Below the pieces are notes generated by a model. The model saw only the letters and a program-made list of their open reading frames with translations. It had not been told where the DNA came from and searched no databases. From Methylophilaceae bacterium LSUCC0401 (GTDB lineage Bacteria > Pseudomonadota > Gammaproteobacteria > Burkholderiales > Methylophilaceae), in assembly GCA_024919035.1 (NCBI GenBank), contig CP103442.1, forward strand, positions 992,001-1,056,000: a DNA stretch of 64,000 nt, in the 5' to 3' direction. A program made the translations under genes and the position numbers. How positions within the stretch are numbered: position 1 is the stretch's first letter; each line of letters opens with the position of its first letter. Shown here one piece after another: positions 1 through 9,497 of the stretch.

Positions 1-776
1 CAATATACGATACAAGACTAACGGACATTAATCTTTATAATATTTTTTCAGAAACACAATTTATAGGATATGATCGAATAGAAGATACTAACCATCTTAC
101 AGCTGGATTCACATCTAGATTCGTTGATGCCACTGGAGCTGAAAGAGTCGCTTTGACTTTTGCTCAGAAATTTTACTTATCAGATCGTAATGTGCTTAAT
201 GACCCAGTCTATTCAACTGCTGATTCGAGCCTTGAAAGATCCTCCAGTGATTTCTTATTTGGAGGAAATGCCAGAATTACTAAGCATCTAACTTTCAGAT
301 CTATGACACAATACAATCCTGAACAAAACTCTTCAAAAAGGGTTGCTTATGGATTTAAATATAATCCTCAAGATGGAAAGCTTCTTAAATTTGATTATAG
401 ATTTATTGAATTTCCATCCTCAAACGAGACAAGGTTAAAACAATTTAATATTTCTGGACAATGGCCTCTTGGTCAAGGTTATTATGCTGTTGGCAGATAT
501 AATTTCAATTTAGATAATTCAAAAGTTATTGAATCACTGGGAGGTATTGAATATGACGCAGGCTGCTGGAGCTCAAAACTAGTTTTACATCGCTTATCTT
601 TAGCAACCGAAGAGGAACCTAACTATTCACTATGGTTTCAACTAGAACTTGGAGGTCTTGGAAGTATAGGTACTGGAAAAGCACGAAAGCTAAACAGAGT
701 TTTAATGAGAAATGTTCCAGGAGCCTCATGGGCCTCTACTTACGATGACGACATACGAAAACAGAATTATGAATAG
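1..776 (+). CDS. lptD: LPS-assembly outer-membrane protein LptD, C-terminal part (cut by window start)
   Basis: Outer-membrane beta-barrel that, with LptE, inserts lipopolysaccharide into the outer leaflet. Only about 257 C-terminal codons are present, open from base 3 with no start, so the N-terminal jellyroll is outside the window. The visible part has barrel-like alternating strands and LptD-typical wording: FSETQFIGYDRIEDTN near the left edge, then QKFYLSD and YNPQDGK. It is followed directly by surA, the usual lptD-surA-pdxA-rsmA order. Its stop overlaps the surA start in ATGAATAG. Its partner lptE lies 6 kb downstream. The family call is secure; the fragment cannot be judged for completeness. 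Confidence 0.93.
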   Translation, partial: IYDTRLTDINLYNIFSETQFIGYDRIEDTNHLTAGFTSRFVDATGAERVALTFAQKFYLSDRNVLNDPVYSTADSSLERSSSDFLFGGNARITKHLTFRSMTQYNPEQNSSKRVAYGFKYNPQDGKLLKFDYRFIEFPSSNETRLKQFNISGQWPLGQGYYAVGRYNFNLDNSKVIESLGGIEYDAGCWSSKLVLHRLSLATEEEPNYSLWFQLELGGLGSIGTGKARKLNRVLMRNVPGASWASTYDDDIRKQNYE

Positions 777-2052
777 AATAAAAAATTTATTTATTTATAT
801 TAGTTTAAGTATTTTTATTTCCCCTACATACTCTTACCAAGAATTAGATAGAATTATCGCCATAGTAAATAAAGAACCAATAACTTATAGAGATCTCGAA
901 GACGGGATAAATAAAGCAGAATTGTATTTTCAAAAAAATAATATCAAACCGCCTGAGGATGATATTATTCAAAAAAAGGTTCTTGATGAATTAATAGAAA
1001 AGAAACTACTTGAAAATTACGCAAACGAATGGAATATAAAGGTATCACAAGAAGATATAGAAAATGTTGTAAACAATATAACTTTGTCAAATCAAATAAG
1101 TATAGAGGAATTTAAAGAAAGTTTAAAAAATCAAAACACAAATTTTGATGATTTTGTTAAGAATTTAAAATTTGAAATCTTATTAAAAAAAATTAAAAAT
1201 CAGGAAATTAGTTCAAAGCTCAATATTTCAGATTTTGAAGTCGAAAAACATAAGAAAAAATTAGCTAAAATAAAACCAGATGTATACAACTTATCTCATA
1301 TTTTATTAAAATTTCCTCAAGATCCAACTGCAAAACAGAAAGAAGATAAACGAGAGCTAGGTAAAAAGTTATATCAAATGCTTCAAATTGAGGAGTTTAA
1401 AAAAATTGCATATGAATATTCAGACGCTCCTGACTCAAATCAAGGTGGCGCAATCGGAGAATTAAGTAAAAATGAATTGCCTGAAATTTTTATAACCCAA
1501 TTAGATAATCTTAAAACTGGTGATATTTCGGAACCATTTGAATCAGGAAATGGAATTCATATTATTAAAGTCAATTCTCTAAAAAGTTTTGATGATAGAG
1601 ACATATCGCGCAAGGAGATTCAAAAATATTTTGTTCGTCAAATTGTAATTAGAACGTCTGAATTGCAATCAGAAGACGATATCATTTCAAAGCTAAAAAG
1701 AATAAAAAAAGAAATACAAAATGGTGGTGATTTCGAAATACTCGCAAAGAAATATTCCGAGGACTTCTCATCTACCAACGGTGGAAAAATTGGTTGGTTT
1801 TCAGAAGGTATGGATCAAAAACTTGAGCTTGAGTTATCTAAAATAGATAAAAATGAAATTAGTGAACCATTTCAAACAAATAATGGGTGGCATATTATTC
1901 AATATACAGATAGGAAAATTGAAGATATGAGATCAGAAAATATTGATAATCAAATTAAGATGGATCTTATTAACGAACGAACAGAGCTTCTTTTTGAAGA
2001 CTGGATCTCAGCATTGAAAGCAGAAGCCTTTATTGAAATCAGAAATGAATAG
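769..2052 (+). CDS. surA: Periplasmic peptidyl-prolyl isomerase/chaperone SurA
   Basis: Escorts unfolded outer-membrane proteins, including LptD, across the periplasm. 427 aa. I chose the ATG at 769 rather than the upstream in-frame ATG at 712, because it begins a clean signal peptide (about residues 1-22, ending TYS) and overlaps the lptD stop by 8 bp. An N-terminal SurA core (EPITYRDLE onward) is followed by two parvulin domains, near residues 172-275 (NLSHILLKF, SNQGGAIGE) and 288-385 (SSTNGGKIGWF, NGWHII). A C-terminal helix returns to the core. Length is normal for the family (E. coli 428 aa). The stop overlaps pdxA. Confidence 0.95.
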   Translation: MNRIKNLFIYISLSIFISPTYSYQELDRIIAIVNKEPITYRDLEDGINKAELYFQKNNIKPPEDDIIQKKVLDELIEKKLLENYANEWNIKVSQEDIENVVNNITLSNQISIEEFKESLKNQNTNFDDFVKNLKFEILLKKIKNQEISSKLNISDFEVEKHKKKLAKIKPDVYNLSHILLKFPQDPTAKQKEDKRELGKKLYQMLQIEEFKKIAYEYSDAPDSNQGGAIGELSKNELPEIFITQLDNLKTGDISEPFESGNGIHIIKVNSLKSFDDRDISRKEIQKYFVRQIVIRTSELQSEDDIISKLKRIKKEIQNGGDFEILAKKYSEDFSSTNGGKIGWFSEGMDQKLELELSKIDKNEISEPFQTNNGWHIIQYTDRKIEDMRSENIDNQIKMDLINERTELLFEDWISALKAEAFIEIRNE

Positions 2053-2977
2053 CTCCACAGGTGTAAAAACTATTGCTGTTTCTGCAGGAGATCCGGATGG
2101 AATTGGTTATGATTTATGTGCACTCTTATTAGAAAAGAATTTTGACTTTAAAGTCAAAATTTTTGGTAATAAAGATTTAATTTATAACCGATCAAAATTA
2201 TTAGGCTTAAATATTAACAAAAACCATCCGAATATTGAAATTATAGATATAAATTCAATAGCTCATAAAAATCTTGTCCTTAATTCAATTAATATGGCGG
2301 TTGAGTCATGTAAAAAAAAGGAATCAAGCGCTTTAGTTACTCTTCCTGTCAATAAAAATAAGTTATCAACTCCATCAAAAAAATTTTCTGGCCATACTGA
2401 ATACCTAGAGGATATATTTGAAAATAAGTTTCCAACTATGATGACCTTTGTAAGTTCTGATAGATCCATTGTGGCTCTAAATTCAATGCATCTCAGTCTA
2501 AAAGAAGCAATTAGAAAAGTTAAAAAAAAAGAAATCATTAAACAAATAATTATTTTAAATAATTGCTTAAAAGAACAATTAAAAATCAAACACCCTAAAA
2601 TTTTAATTACCGGCCTTAACCCTCATGCTGGAGAAAATAATTTATTTGGCGATGAAGAAAAGCTACACATTAGTCCTGCTATTGAGGAGTTGAGAAATAA
2701 ATATCATATAAAAATAAATGGACCAATACCTGGTGATACTGCATATTTAGTTGATAATAGGAATAATTATGACTGTATTTATTATATGTATCATGATCAA
2801 GCATTGAGTGCTTTTAAAGCTGTTCATTTTGATACGGGAGTAAATCTAACTTTAGGATTGCCTATCATCCGAACCTCAGTAGACCATGGGACCGCCGAGG
2901 ATATTGTTGGATTAAAAAATAAAATATCTATTAAAAGTTTTATAAACGCAATAAATCTTGCTTTAAAACTTTCTTGA
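2045..2977 (+). CDS. pdxA: 4-hydroxythreonine-4-phosphate dehydrogenase PdxA
   Basis: NAD-dependent, metal-requiring oxidation of 4-phosphohydroxy-L-threonine in the DXP-dependent pyridoxal phosphate pathway; cytoplasmic. 310 aa from ATG 2045, which overlaps the surA stop as ATGAATAG; a TTG at 2033 would add four residues. Family signatures are the N-terminal SAGDPDGIGYDL, SGHTEYL near residue 115 with a metal-binding His, TGLNPHAGE near 188, YHDQALSAFK near 250 with another metal His, and the C-terminal RTSVDHGTAEDI. Slightly shorter than E. coli PdxA (329 aa). Placed between surA and rsmA as in most proteobacteria. Confidence 0.96.
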   Translation: MNSSTGVKTIAVSAGDPDGIGYDLCALLLEKNFDFKVKIFGNKDLIYNRSKLLGLNINKNHPNIEIIDINSIAHKNLVLNSINMAVESCKKKESSALVTLPVNKNKLSTPSKKFSGHTEYLEDIFENKFPTMMTFVSSDRSIVALNSMHLSLKEAIRKVKKKEIIKQIIILNNCLKEQLKIKHPKILITGLNPHAGENNLFGDEEKLHISPAIEELRNKYHIKINGPIPGDTAYLVDNRNNYDCIYYMYHDQALSAFKAVHFDTGVNLTLGLPIIRTSVDHGTAEDIVGLKNKISIKSFINAINLALKLS

Positions 2978-2978
2978 A

Positions 2979-3752
2979 ATGGTCATAGCAAAAAAAAAAT
3001 TTGGTCAAAACTTTTTAGTTGATCATAATGTTATAAATCAAATTATTAGTGAAATAAAATTTGATCCATCAAAAACCTTCCTCGAAATTGGACCAGGAAA
3101 AGGTGCATTAACAAGAGAGTTAATTAAAAAAATAAATCCCCTTACGTTAATTGAAATTGATGCTGACATGATCAATATTCTTAAGCAAATAAACTCTAAA
3201 AATCTTGAAATTATTCAAATTGATGTGCTGAAACTTGATGAACATTTTTTTAATAAATTTAATATAGTTATTGGAAACCTCCCCTACTACATTTCAAGTG
3301 AAATTATCTTTAAACTACTCCCTATAAAACAAATTACTCATATGTATTTTATGTTCCAGCGAGAGGTTGCAGATCGATTAATCGCTCAAATTGGGACCAA
3401 AGATAATTCAATACTTACGAATTTAGTCAATTTTTATTTTGATACTGAAAAACTTATTGATGTAAATCCAAATGCTTTTGAGCCAGCCCCTAAAGTTAAA
3501 TCATCATTCATTAAACTCACCAGACACAATAAATATAATGAGTTTGTTTATGAACAATATAAAAAAATAGTAAAAGCTTCATTTAAATTTAAAAGAAAAA
3601 ACTTAAAAAATAATCTTAAAAATATTCTCAGTGAAAAAGATTTTGATTCACTTCAATTAGACCCAACCTCACGAGCAGAGGACTTATCAGTAGAAGATTT
3701 TTTAAAAATAGTTAATTATGTGTTTATTGATGATAAGAAAAATTCTTATTGA
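2979..3752 (+). CDS. rsmA: 16S rRNA dimethyladenosine transferase RsmA (KsgA)
   Basis: SAM-dependent dimethylation of the two adjacent adenines in helix 45 of 16S rRNA, a late check on small-subunit assembly. 257 aa. Motifs: KKFGQNFLVD at residues 6-15, the SAM loop LEIGPGKGALT near 36-46, and the adenine-binding NLPYYISS near 100-107; the C-terminal helical domain is present. Starts one base after the pdxA stop. Codons 4-7 contain an uninterrupted run of ten A (2990-2999), a possible slippage site. The last codon and stop carry part of an extended -10 element for adk. Confidence 0.96.
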   Translation: MVIAKKKFGQNFLVDHNVINQIISEIKFDPSKTFLEIGPGKGALTRELIKKINPLTLIEIDADMINILKQINSKNLEIIQIDVLKLDEHFFNKFNIVIGNLPYYISSEIIFKLLPIKQITHMYFMFQREVADRLIAQIGTKDNSILTNLVNFYFDTEKLIDVNPNAFEPAPKVKSSFIKLTRHNKYNEFVYEQYKKIVKASFKFKRKNLKNNLKNILSEKDFDSLQLDPTSRAEDLSVEDFLKIVNYVFIDDKKNSY

Positions 3753-3758
3753 TATAAT
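3750..3758 (+). promoter_or_regulatory. Extended -10 promoter for adk
   Basis: TGATATAAT overlaps the rsmA stop codon and lies 27 bases before the adk ATG. TG-N-TATAAT is the extended -10 form, and no good -35 is visible at 17 bp. The same nine bases occur before gpmI and, on the other strand, before ctaA. Inferred promoter, not shown experimentally. Confidence 0.55.
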
Positions 3759-3785
3759 GATGACTTTTGCAATTTAGGAATATTT

Positions 3786-4430
3786 ATGAATATTTTACTT
3801 CTAGGGGCTCCAGGAGCTGGAAAGGGGACTCAAGCAGCGTTCCTAAATAAACAGTTTGGCATTCCACAAATATCTACTGGCGACATGCTAAGAGAAGCTG
3901 TACAAAACAAATCAGATCTTGGATTAAAAGCAAAATCATTTATGGATCGTGGCGAACTTGTTCCCGATAACCTCATTATTGATTTAGTGAAGCAGCGAAT
4001 AATCCAAGAAGATTGCTCTCGAGGATTTATGTTAGATGGATTTCCCAGAACATTAAGCCAGGCAAAAGCTCTTGATGAAGCTCAGGTAAAAATAAATTAT
4101 GTTGTGGCTATAGAAGTTCCAGATGAAGTTATTATTGAAAGACTTTCAGGAAGAAGAGTTCATCCTGCTTCAGGAAGGACATATCATGTCCAATTTAACC
4201 CACCAAAAAATGCGAATAAGGATGACATAACCAACGAGGAACTTATCATTAGAGATGATGATAAAGAAGAGACTGTGATTAGTAGATTAGCAAATTATCA
4301 TAAATCTACGAAACCATTAATTAGTTTCTACCAGGATAAATCAGCAACTCATGAATTAAATTTTATCAGCATTGACGGAACGGCAAATATCGACTCAATA
4401 AATATTTTATTAAGAAAGTCTATTGTTTAA
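3786..4430 (+). CDS. adk: Adenylate kinase
   Basis: Interconverts ATP + AMP and 2 ADP; essential cytoplasmic nucleotide homeostasis. 214 aa, the long form. P-loop [10 protein letters not shown] at residues 7-16, AMP-binding DGFPRT near 84-89, and a LID domain near 122-160 reading [13 protein letters not shown]. The LID lacks the four zinc cysteines, as in most Gram-negative enzymes. Preceded by its own likely extended -10. It stands where many gammaproteobacteria carry apaG-apaH; apaH is instead near 55.3 kb here. Four bases separate it from the chosen leuS ATG. Confidence 0.97.
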   Translation: MNILLLGAPGAGKGTQAAFLNKQFGIPQISTGDMLREAVQNKSDLGLKAKSFMDRGELVPDNLIIDLVKQRIIQEDCSRGFMLDGFPRTLSQAKALDEAQVKINYVVAIEVPDEVIIERLSGRRVHPASGRTYHVQFNPPKNANKDDITNEELIIRDDDKEETVISRLANYHKSTKPLISFYQDKSATHELNFISIDGTANIDSINILLRKSIV

Positions 4431-4434
4431 AACT

Positions 4435-6855
4435 ATGAACGAAAATTATGATTTCAGAAATATTGAGAGAAATTGTCAATCTGATTGGCAAAAAAATAAT
4501 TTGTTTTCATCAAAAAAAGATTTAAATAAAAAAAAATATTATGTGCTCTCCATGTTTCCATACCCAAGTGGAAAATTACATATGGGTCATGTTCGAAATT
4601 ATACAATTGGAGATGTTATATCTCGCTTTAAAAGACTAAATGGCTTTAATGTAATGCAGCCCATGGGATGGGATGCTTTTGGCCTTCCTGCTGAAAATGC
4701 AGCTATCCAAAATCAAACACTACCCGATGAGTGGACCTTTGGAAATATAAGCTCCATGAAGTCACAATTGAACTCATTAGGCTTGTCTTTAGATTGGGGG
4801 CGGGAAATTGCAACTTGTGATCCAAGTTATTACAAGTGGGAACAATGGTTTTTTATTCAATTGTTTAAAAAACGATTGATATATAAGAAAACATCTGTCG
4901 TTAATTGGGACCCGATCGATCAAACCGTATTGGCAAATGAACAAGTCATTGATGGAAGGGGTTGGAGGTCTGGCGCGCTTGTGGAGCAGAAGGAGATACC
5001 TCAATATTTTTTCAAAATCACAGACTATGCTGAAGAGCTAGATAAAGAGCTTGAAAATCTGAATAACTGGCCGTCGCAAGTTACTCTAATGCAAAAAAAT
5101 TGGATTGGTAAAAGTTTTGGATATAAAGTGGATTTCCAACAAAAAGAGTTCGAAAAAATATCTGTTTTTACTACAAGACTAGATACCATTTTTGGGGTAA
5201 CCTTTTTAGCACTTGCTCCAGATCATCCAATTTCAAAAAATTTAAGCCTTGAAAATAAGGATATTCGAAATTTCATAGATTCAATTAAAAAAACTGGCGT
5301 GTCCACTGCTGATCAAGCCAAAGCTGAGAAAAAAGGAATCTTTACTGGACTTTATGCCTCAAATCCGATTAATAACGAATTAATTCCAATCTGGATTAGT
5401 AATTATGTACTAATGGCTTATGGTGAAGGAGCTATCATGGCGGTTCCAGCTCATGACGAAAGAGACTATGAATTTGCTAATAAATATTCGATTCCTATTA
5501 GAAAAGTTATTGAATCGAATAATGAGTGCTCTCCAGAAAAAGGTATTTTAATAAACTCTGACCGCTTCAATACTCTATCCAGTGACGATGCAATTGATCA
5601 AATTGGATTAGAGCTTTCAAAAAATAATTTAGCTGAGAAACAAACCAAATATAAATTAAGAGATTGGGGAATCTCACGGCAGAGGTACTGGGGATGTCCA
5701 ATCCCGATCATCCATTGCACCAATTGTGGAGAGGTCTGTGAAAGTGAGACAAATTTACCAGTGCTACTCCCCAAAAAAAATAAGTTTGACTTCGAAAATC
5801 AATCCATCAAAACTGAAGAGTCGTTTATTAATTGTAAATGTCCAGAATGTGGAGGAAATGCCAAAAGAGAAACAGACACGATGGATACTTTCGTTGAATC
5901 TTCTTGGTATTTTGCAAGATATGCCTGTCCTGACGAAAATAAACAAATGTTGAATGACGAAGTTAATTATTGGCTACCTGTTGATCAATACATTGGAGGA
6001 ATTGAGCATGCCATTCTTCATCTTTTATATGCACGATTTTTTACCAAGCTGCTGAGAGATATCGGCTTAATAAAAATTTCTGAGCCATTTGATAATTTGT
6101 TAACCCAGGGGATGGTACTAAAAGATGGGTCAAAAATGTCTAAATCTAAGGGGAATACTGTAGACCCAGGTGATTTAATTGAAAAATATGGAGCTGATAC
6201 AGCTAGATTATTTATCATGTTTGCCGCTCCTGCTGAGCAAAGTCTTGAATGGTCTGATCAAGGCATTGAAGGATCGCACAGGTTTTTGAAGAAAATTTAT
6301 ACACAAATTTATAAATTTAATAATCTTTTAAAGCAGCAAAATATAAAAAATCTGAGTGAAGAGCCTTCGCAAAATGAAGAATTTACCTATCAATTAAACA
6401 AAACGATTGAAAAAGTCACTGATGATATTGATAGGAGACAGAGTTTTAATACTGCTATTGCCAGTCTGATGGAATTTGTGAATTATATTTCCTCAATTAA
6501 TTCTGAAAAAAATATATCAGATGTGTATTTTGGTTATAAAAAATTATTAATTATGCTATCTCCATTTGTGCCCCATTTCTGTGAGTATGTTTTTAAAGCA
6601 CTCACAAATGAGGACATAAAAAAAGAAAATTGGCCAAAAGTTGATAAGCAGGCACTTCAAAGGAAGAAACAAACTGTAGTCATACAAGTTAATGGTAAGG
6701 TCAGAGAAAATTTAGAAATAGATACCGATACCCCGCAAAGCATAATTGAAGAAAAAGCCTTTAAAAGTGAAAAAGTGTTAAGATTTATTAATGATAAAAA
6801 TGAAGTTAAAAAAATAATTTTTATAAAAAATAAAATACTGAATATAGTGATATGA
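4435..6855 (+). CDS. leuS: Leucyl-tRNA synthetase
   Basis: Class I aminoacyl-tRNA synthetase charging tRNA-Leu. 806 aa from ATG 4435; a TTG at 4423 inside adk would add four residues but is less likely. Signature PYPSGKLHMGH (HIGH motif, near residues 43-53), KMSKSKGN near 568-575, and the CP1 editing domain between them with the TTRLDT stretch and AVPAHDERD. A cysteine pair set (CTNCGE and CKCPECGG) marks the zinc insertion. Anticodon-binding and C-terminal domains complete it. Codons 32-34 include a nine-A tract. The stop overlaps lptE by 4 bp (ATGA). Confidence 0.97.
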   Translation: MNENYDFRNIERNCQSDWQKNNLFSSKKDLNKKKYYVLSMFPYPSGKLHMGHVRNYTIGDVISRFKRLNGFNVMQPMGWDAFGLPAENAAIQNQTLPDEWTFGNISSMKSQLNSLGLSLDWGREIATCDPSYYKWEQWFFIQLFKKRLIYKKTSVVNWDPIDQTVLANEQVIDGRGWRSGALVEQKEIPQYFFKITDYAEELDKELENLNNWPSQVTLMQKNWIGKSFGYKVDFQQKEFEKISVFTTRLDTIFGVTFLALAPDHPISKNLSLENKDIRNFIDSIKKTGVSTADQAKAEKKGIFTGLYASNPINNELIPIWISNYVLMAYGEGAIMAVPAHDERDYEFANKYSIPIRKVIESNNECSPEKGILINSDRFNTLSSDDAIDQIGLELSKNNLAEKQTKYKLRDWGISRQRYWGCPIPIIHCTNCGEVCESETNLPVLLPKKNKFDFENQSIKTEESFINCKCPECGGNAKRETDTMDTFVESSWYFARYACPDENKQMLNDEVNYWLPVDQYIGGIEHAILHLLYARFFTKLLRDIGLIKISEPFDNLLTQGMVLKDGSKMSKSKGNTVDPGDLIEKYGADTARLFIMFAAPAEQSLEWSDQGIEGSHRFLKKIYTQIYKFNNLLKQQNIKNLSEEPSQNEEFTYQLNKTIEKVTDDIDRRQSFNTAIASLMEFVNYISSINSEKNISDVYFGYKKLLIMLSPFVPHFCEYVFKALTNEDIKKENWPKVDKQALQRKKQTVVIQVNGKVRENLEIDTDTPQSIIEEKAFKSEKVLRFINDKNEVKKIIFIKNKILNIVI

Positions 6856-7328
6856 ACAAATTTAAAATAATTATTATTTTCATTACTATTTGTTGCTTTC
6901 AAACTTCTTGTGGCTTTCACTTAAGGAAGCCAATATCAATAAATTTTGGGTCTTATTCCATAATTGGAGATAATTCACTTATTTCTGAAAATCTTAAGAA
7001 ACAATTTTCCTATGGAAAAATTCTTGAAGAAAAAGATGGAAATGGTGAGTTGGTAATTGAAATCCTAGAAAATAATTTTGAAAAAAGAATTTTATCACTA
7101 GCTGGAACTGGACAAGTTGGTGAGTTTGAACTTATTCAAACTTTATCATACCGAATAAAATCAAAAAATAATTGGTCCACTATCAGAAAACTTGAGGCTA
7201 TAAGAGAATATACCTTTGATCCAGCTTTGTATAGTGCTGCTGCGGAAGAAGAAAAATTCCTCAAAGATTCCATGATTGATCAAATTTCAAGATCGCTTAT
7301 AACTGAAATAAATAATCTAGATAAATGA
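6852..7328 (+). CDS. lptE: LPS-assembly lipoprotein LptE
   Basis: Outer-membrane lipoprotein that plugs the LptD barrel. 158 aa with a type II signal peptide and lipid-modified Cys20 in the context QTSCGFHLR; the CGFxLR start of the mature protein is diagnostic of LptE/RlpB. The rest is a small alpha/beta fold with an acidic C terminus. It overlaps both leuS and holA by ATGA, the normal leuS-lptE-holA arrangement. lptD is the first gene of the window, so both parts of the translocon are within 7 kb. Only weakly conserved outside the lipobox, as is usual for this family. Confidence 0.88.
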   Translation: MNKFKIIIIFITICCFQTSCGFHLRKPISINFGSYSIIGDNSLISENLKKQFSYGKILEEKDGNGELVIEILENNFEKRILSLAGTGQVGEFELIQTLSYRIKSKNNWSTIRKLEAIREYTFDPALYSAAAEEEKFLKDSMIDQISRSLITEINNLDK

Positions 7329-8254
7329 ACTTAAGAATATTTGATGTTAATCAAGTTAATATTCAAAGTTTTCAATATTTTTTTATTCAGTATGATGATG
7401 AAGTTATCGTCAGTGATTTAATTAACTACATTAAAAATATTCTTATTCCCCATGCCCCGATAATAAATCTTGATGAAAACAATATTGATAAAGATTTAAA
7501 TACTTACCTTGAAGCGAATCTTTTTGGCGACAGGTCACTTTTAGTAATTAACCAGAAAAATGATAAAAATATTTTAAGTTTCACAGAGCTTCTTAATACC
7601 AATACGAGTGAAAATATATTTATTATCAAAGTCCCAAAAAGTAAATTTACGATGAAATTGCCTCTTAATAATTATACAACTTGTATTGATGCCACTTTTA
7701 AAATTTACGAATTATCTCAATATATTAATTATCTAAACCTCAGAGATCAATTAAATTTAACAAATGATGAAGTTCAGTCATTGGAGATTGTCTCTTCAAA
7801 TAATTATTTATTTCTTCATAACTACCTAAGAATTAAATCGATAACACCAGATTACAAAGATCAAATAAATGACCAATCTATATATAACAGTTTTGATCTT
7901 ATTGCAGCCATATTTTCAGGATCAAAGTCAGATTTTATAAAAAAAATAAATCGTTTTTTTGAAACTGGAAATGACCCTATTCAATTTAATAGTCTTTTAT
8001 TTTGGTTTTACAGATCTGTTTTCCGTCATAAGCTAAACCCAAATATTGACCTCAAAAGCCTTAGGCTGTTTGGTGATATGTCAGTTTATTGTAAGAAATT
8101 ATCCCAAAAAATACATGCTAAATTAATTCAAAAAATACTCCAAAAGATCCACACTATTGATAAAATAAGTAAAGGGCAGGATATGCAAACCAACCCCGTA
8201 ACTGAAATTAAAAAAATAATGATCTTGACTCATAAAGTAGTTCATCATGAATAA
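7325..8254 (+). CDS. holA: DNA polymerase III delta subunit HolA
   Basis: Subunit of the clamp loader that opens the beta sliding clamp. 309 aa, compared with about 340 in E. coli. Sequence conservation is low, as is typical of delta. Supporting features are the N-terminal alpha/beta region, the ANLFGDRSLLVINQ segment near residues 63-76, a helical C-terminal collar domain with PIQFNSLLFWFYRSVF, and strict position between lptE and proA. Overlaps lptE by 4 bp and proA by 8 bp (ATGAATAA), so translation of the three is probably coupled. Confidence 0.88.
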   Translation: MNLRIFDVNQVNIQSFQYFFIQYDDEVIVSDLINYIKNILIPHAPIINLDENNIDKDLNTYLEANLFGDRSLLVINQKNDKNILSFTELLNTNTSENIFIIKVPKSKFTMKLPLNNYTTCIDATFKIYELSQYINYLNLRDQLNLTNDEVQSLEIVSSNNYLFLHNYLRIKSITPDYKDQINDQSIYNSFDLIAAIFSGSKSDFIKKINRFFETGNDPIQFNSLLFWFYRSVFRHKLNPNIDLKSLRLFGDMSVYCKKLSQKIHAKLIQKILQKIHTIDKISKGQDMQTNPVTEIKKIMILTHKVVHHE

Positions 8255-9497
8255 ATACATCAAAAATGTGCTGGAAAACGCCAAACAATCTACCCCATTA
8301 ATATCTGCTGCCAACTCAGCTCAAAAAGATATTTTTTTAAAAAATTTAGAACTTTTGATAAATAAAAATAGCAGTCTGATCATAAAAGAAAATCAAAAAG
8401 ACTTAAATACCGCCATCAAAAATAAACAAGATGCGGCATTTGTTGATCGACTAAGAATCAACAAAAAAACAATCGAATCCATGTGTGAAGGCTTAAAAAA
8501 TATTCACTCATTAAGTGACCCAATTGGAAATATTGAAAATATACAAGTCAGGCCAAATGGTCTTAAAATTGGCAAAATGCGTGTACCTCTTGGTACGATT
8601 TTAATGATTTACGAATCAAGACCAAATGTCACCATTGATGCTGCTGCCTTGGCAGTAAAATCTGGAAATTGTTTAATTCTTCGTGGTGGCTCGGAAGCCA
8701 TCAACTCTAATTTATATCTTGCAAATTTAATTACAAAGTCACTTGAGAAATCTGGTCTTCCAAAAGATTGTGTCCAGGTCATCAATGATACAAATCGCGA
8801 TTTAGTCCAACAACTTATCACTGCGAAAGATTACATTGATGTAATTATTCCTAGGGGGGGTAAAGGGCTCATCAAAAATATCAGTGATAATGCAAAAATT
8901 CCTGTTATAAAACATCTTGATGGAAATTGTCATATTTTTGTGGATGAATTTGCGTCAATGCCAATGGCTTTAAAAATTGTTGAAAATGCCAAAACACAAA
9001 GATACGGAACGTGTAATACTCTCGAATCATTAATTGTTCATAAAAAAATAGCGAGTATTTTCTTACCAAAAATTGCAAAAATATTTAAGAAACATGGTGT
9101 TGAAATGAGGGGTTGTGCTGAAACATTATCCATCCTGCCATTCATCAACAAGGCTTCTAAAGAAGATTTTTATGAAGAATATTTAGCGCCAATTATTTCA
9201 ATTAAAACTGTGTCTTCGCTAAAAACAGCAATCAGCTTTATCAACCAGCACTCCTCAAAGCATACAGAGGCGATTATTACTGAAAACTATTCTAATGCCC
9301 AAGAATTTATAAAAATGATAGATTCGTCATCGGTAATGGTAAATGCATCTACTCGCTTTGCAGATGGTTTTGAGTATGGTCTAGGAGCTGAAGTAGGCAT
9401 CTCAACAGATAAATTTCATGCGCGAGGACCTGTAGGGCTAGAAGGTTTAACATCAGAAAAATATGTTGTTTTTGGTGAGGGTCAGTTAAGAAGTTAA
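8247..9497 (+). CDS. proA: Gamma-glutamyl phosphate reductase ProA
   Basis: NADPH-dependent reduction of gamma-glutamyl phosphate to glutamate semialdehyde, the second step of proline synthesis. 416 aa, full length. Aldehyde dehydrogenase fold with YESRPNVTID near residue 130, LRGGSEA near 150, the catalytic Cys in QRYGTCNTLES near 256, and the C-terminal HARGPVGLEGLTSEKYV signature. The kinase partner proB lies on the opposite strand near 32 kb, so the proBA pair is split, as is usual in betaproteobacteria. The last base of its stop is the first base of the nadD ATG. Confidence 0.97.
   Translation: MNKYIKNVLENAKQSTPLISAANSAQKDIFLKNLELLINKNSSLIIKENQKDLNTAIKNKQDAAFVDRLRINKKTIESMCEGLKNIHSLSDPIGNIENIQVRPNGLKIGKMRVPLGTILMIYESRPNVTIDAAALAVKSGNCLILRGGSEAINSNLYLANLITKSLEKSGLPKDCVQVINDTNRDLVQQLITAKDYIDVIIPRGGKGLIKNISDNAKIPVIKHLDGNCHIFVDEFASMPMALKIVENAKTQRYGTCNTLESLIVHKKIASIFLPKIAKIFKKHGVEMRGCAETLSILPFINKASKEDFYEEYLAPIISIKTVSSLKTAISFINQHSSKHTEAIITENYSNAQEFIKMIDSSSVMVNASTRFADGFEYGLGAEVGISTDKFHARGPVGLEGLTSEKYVVFGEGQLRS

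Noticed and set aside
712-768. In-frame ATG at 712 as start of surA
   Set aside because: It lies within lptD and would add residues before an otherwise clean signal peptide at 769.
2263-2589. Minus-strand open frame inside pdxA
   Set aside because: It shadows a conserved pdxA frame, its composition is low complexity, and it has no family features or start signal.
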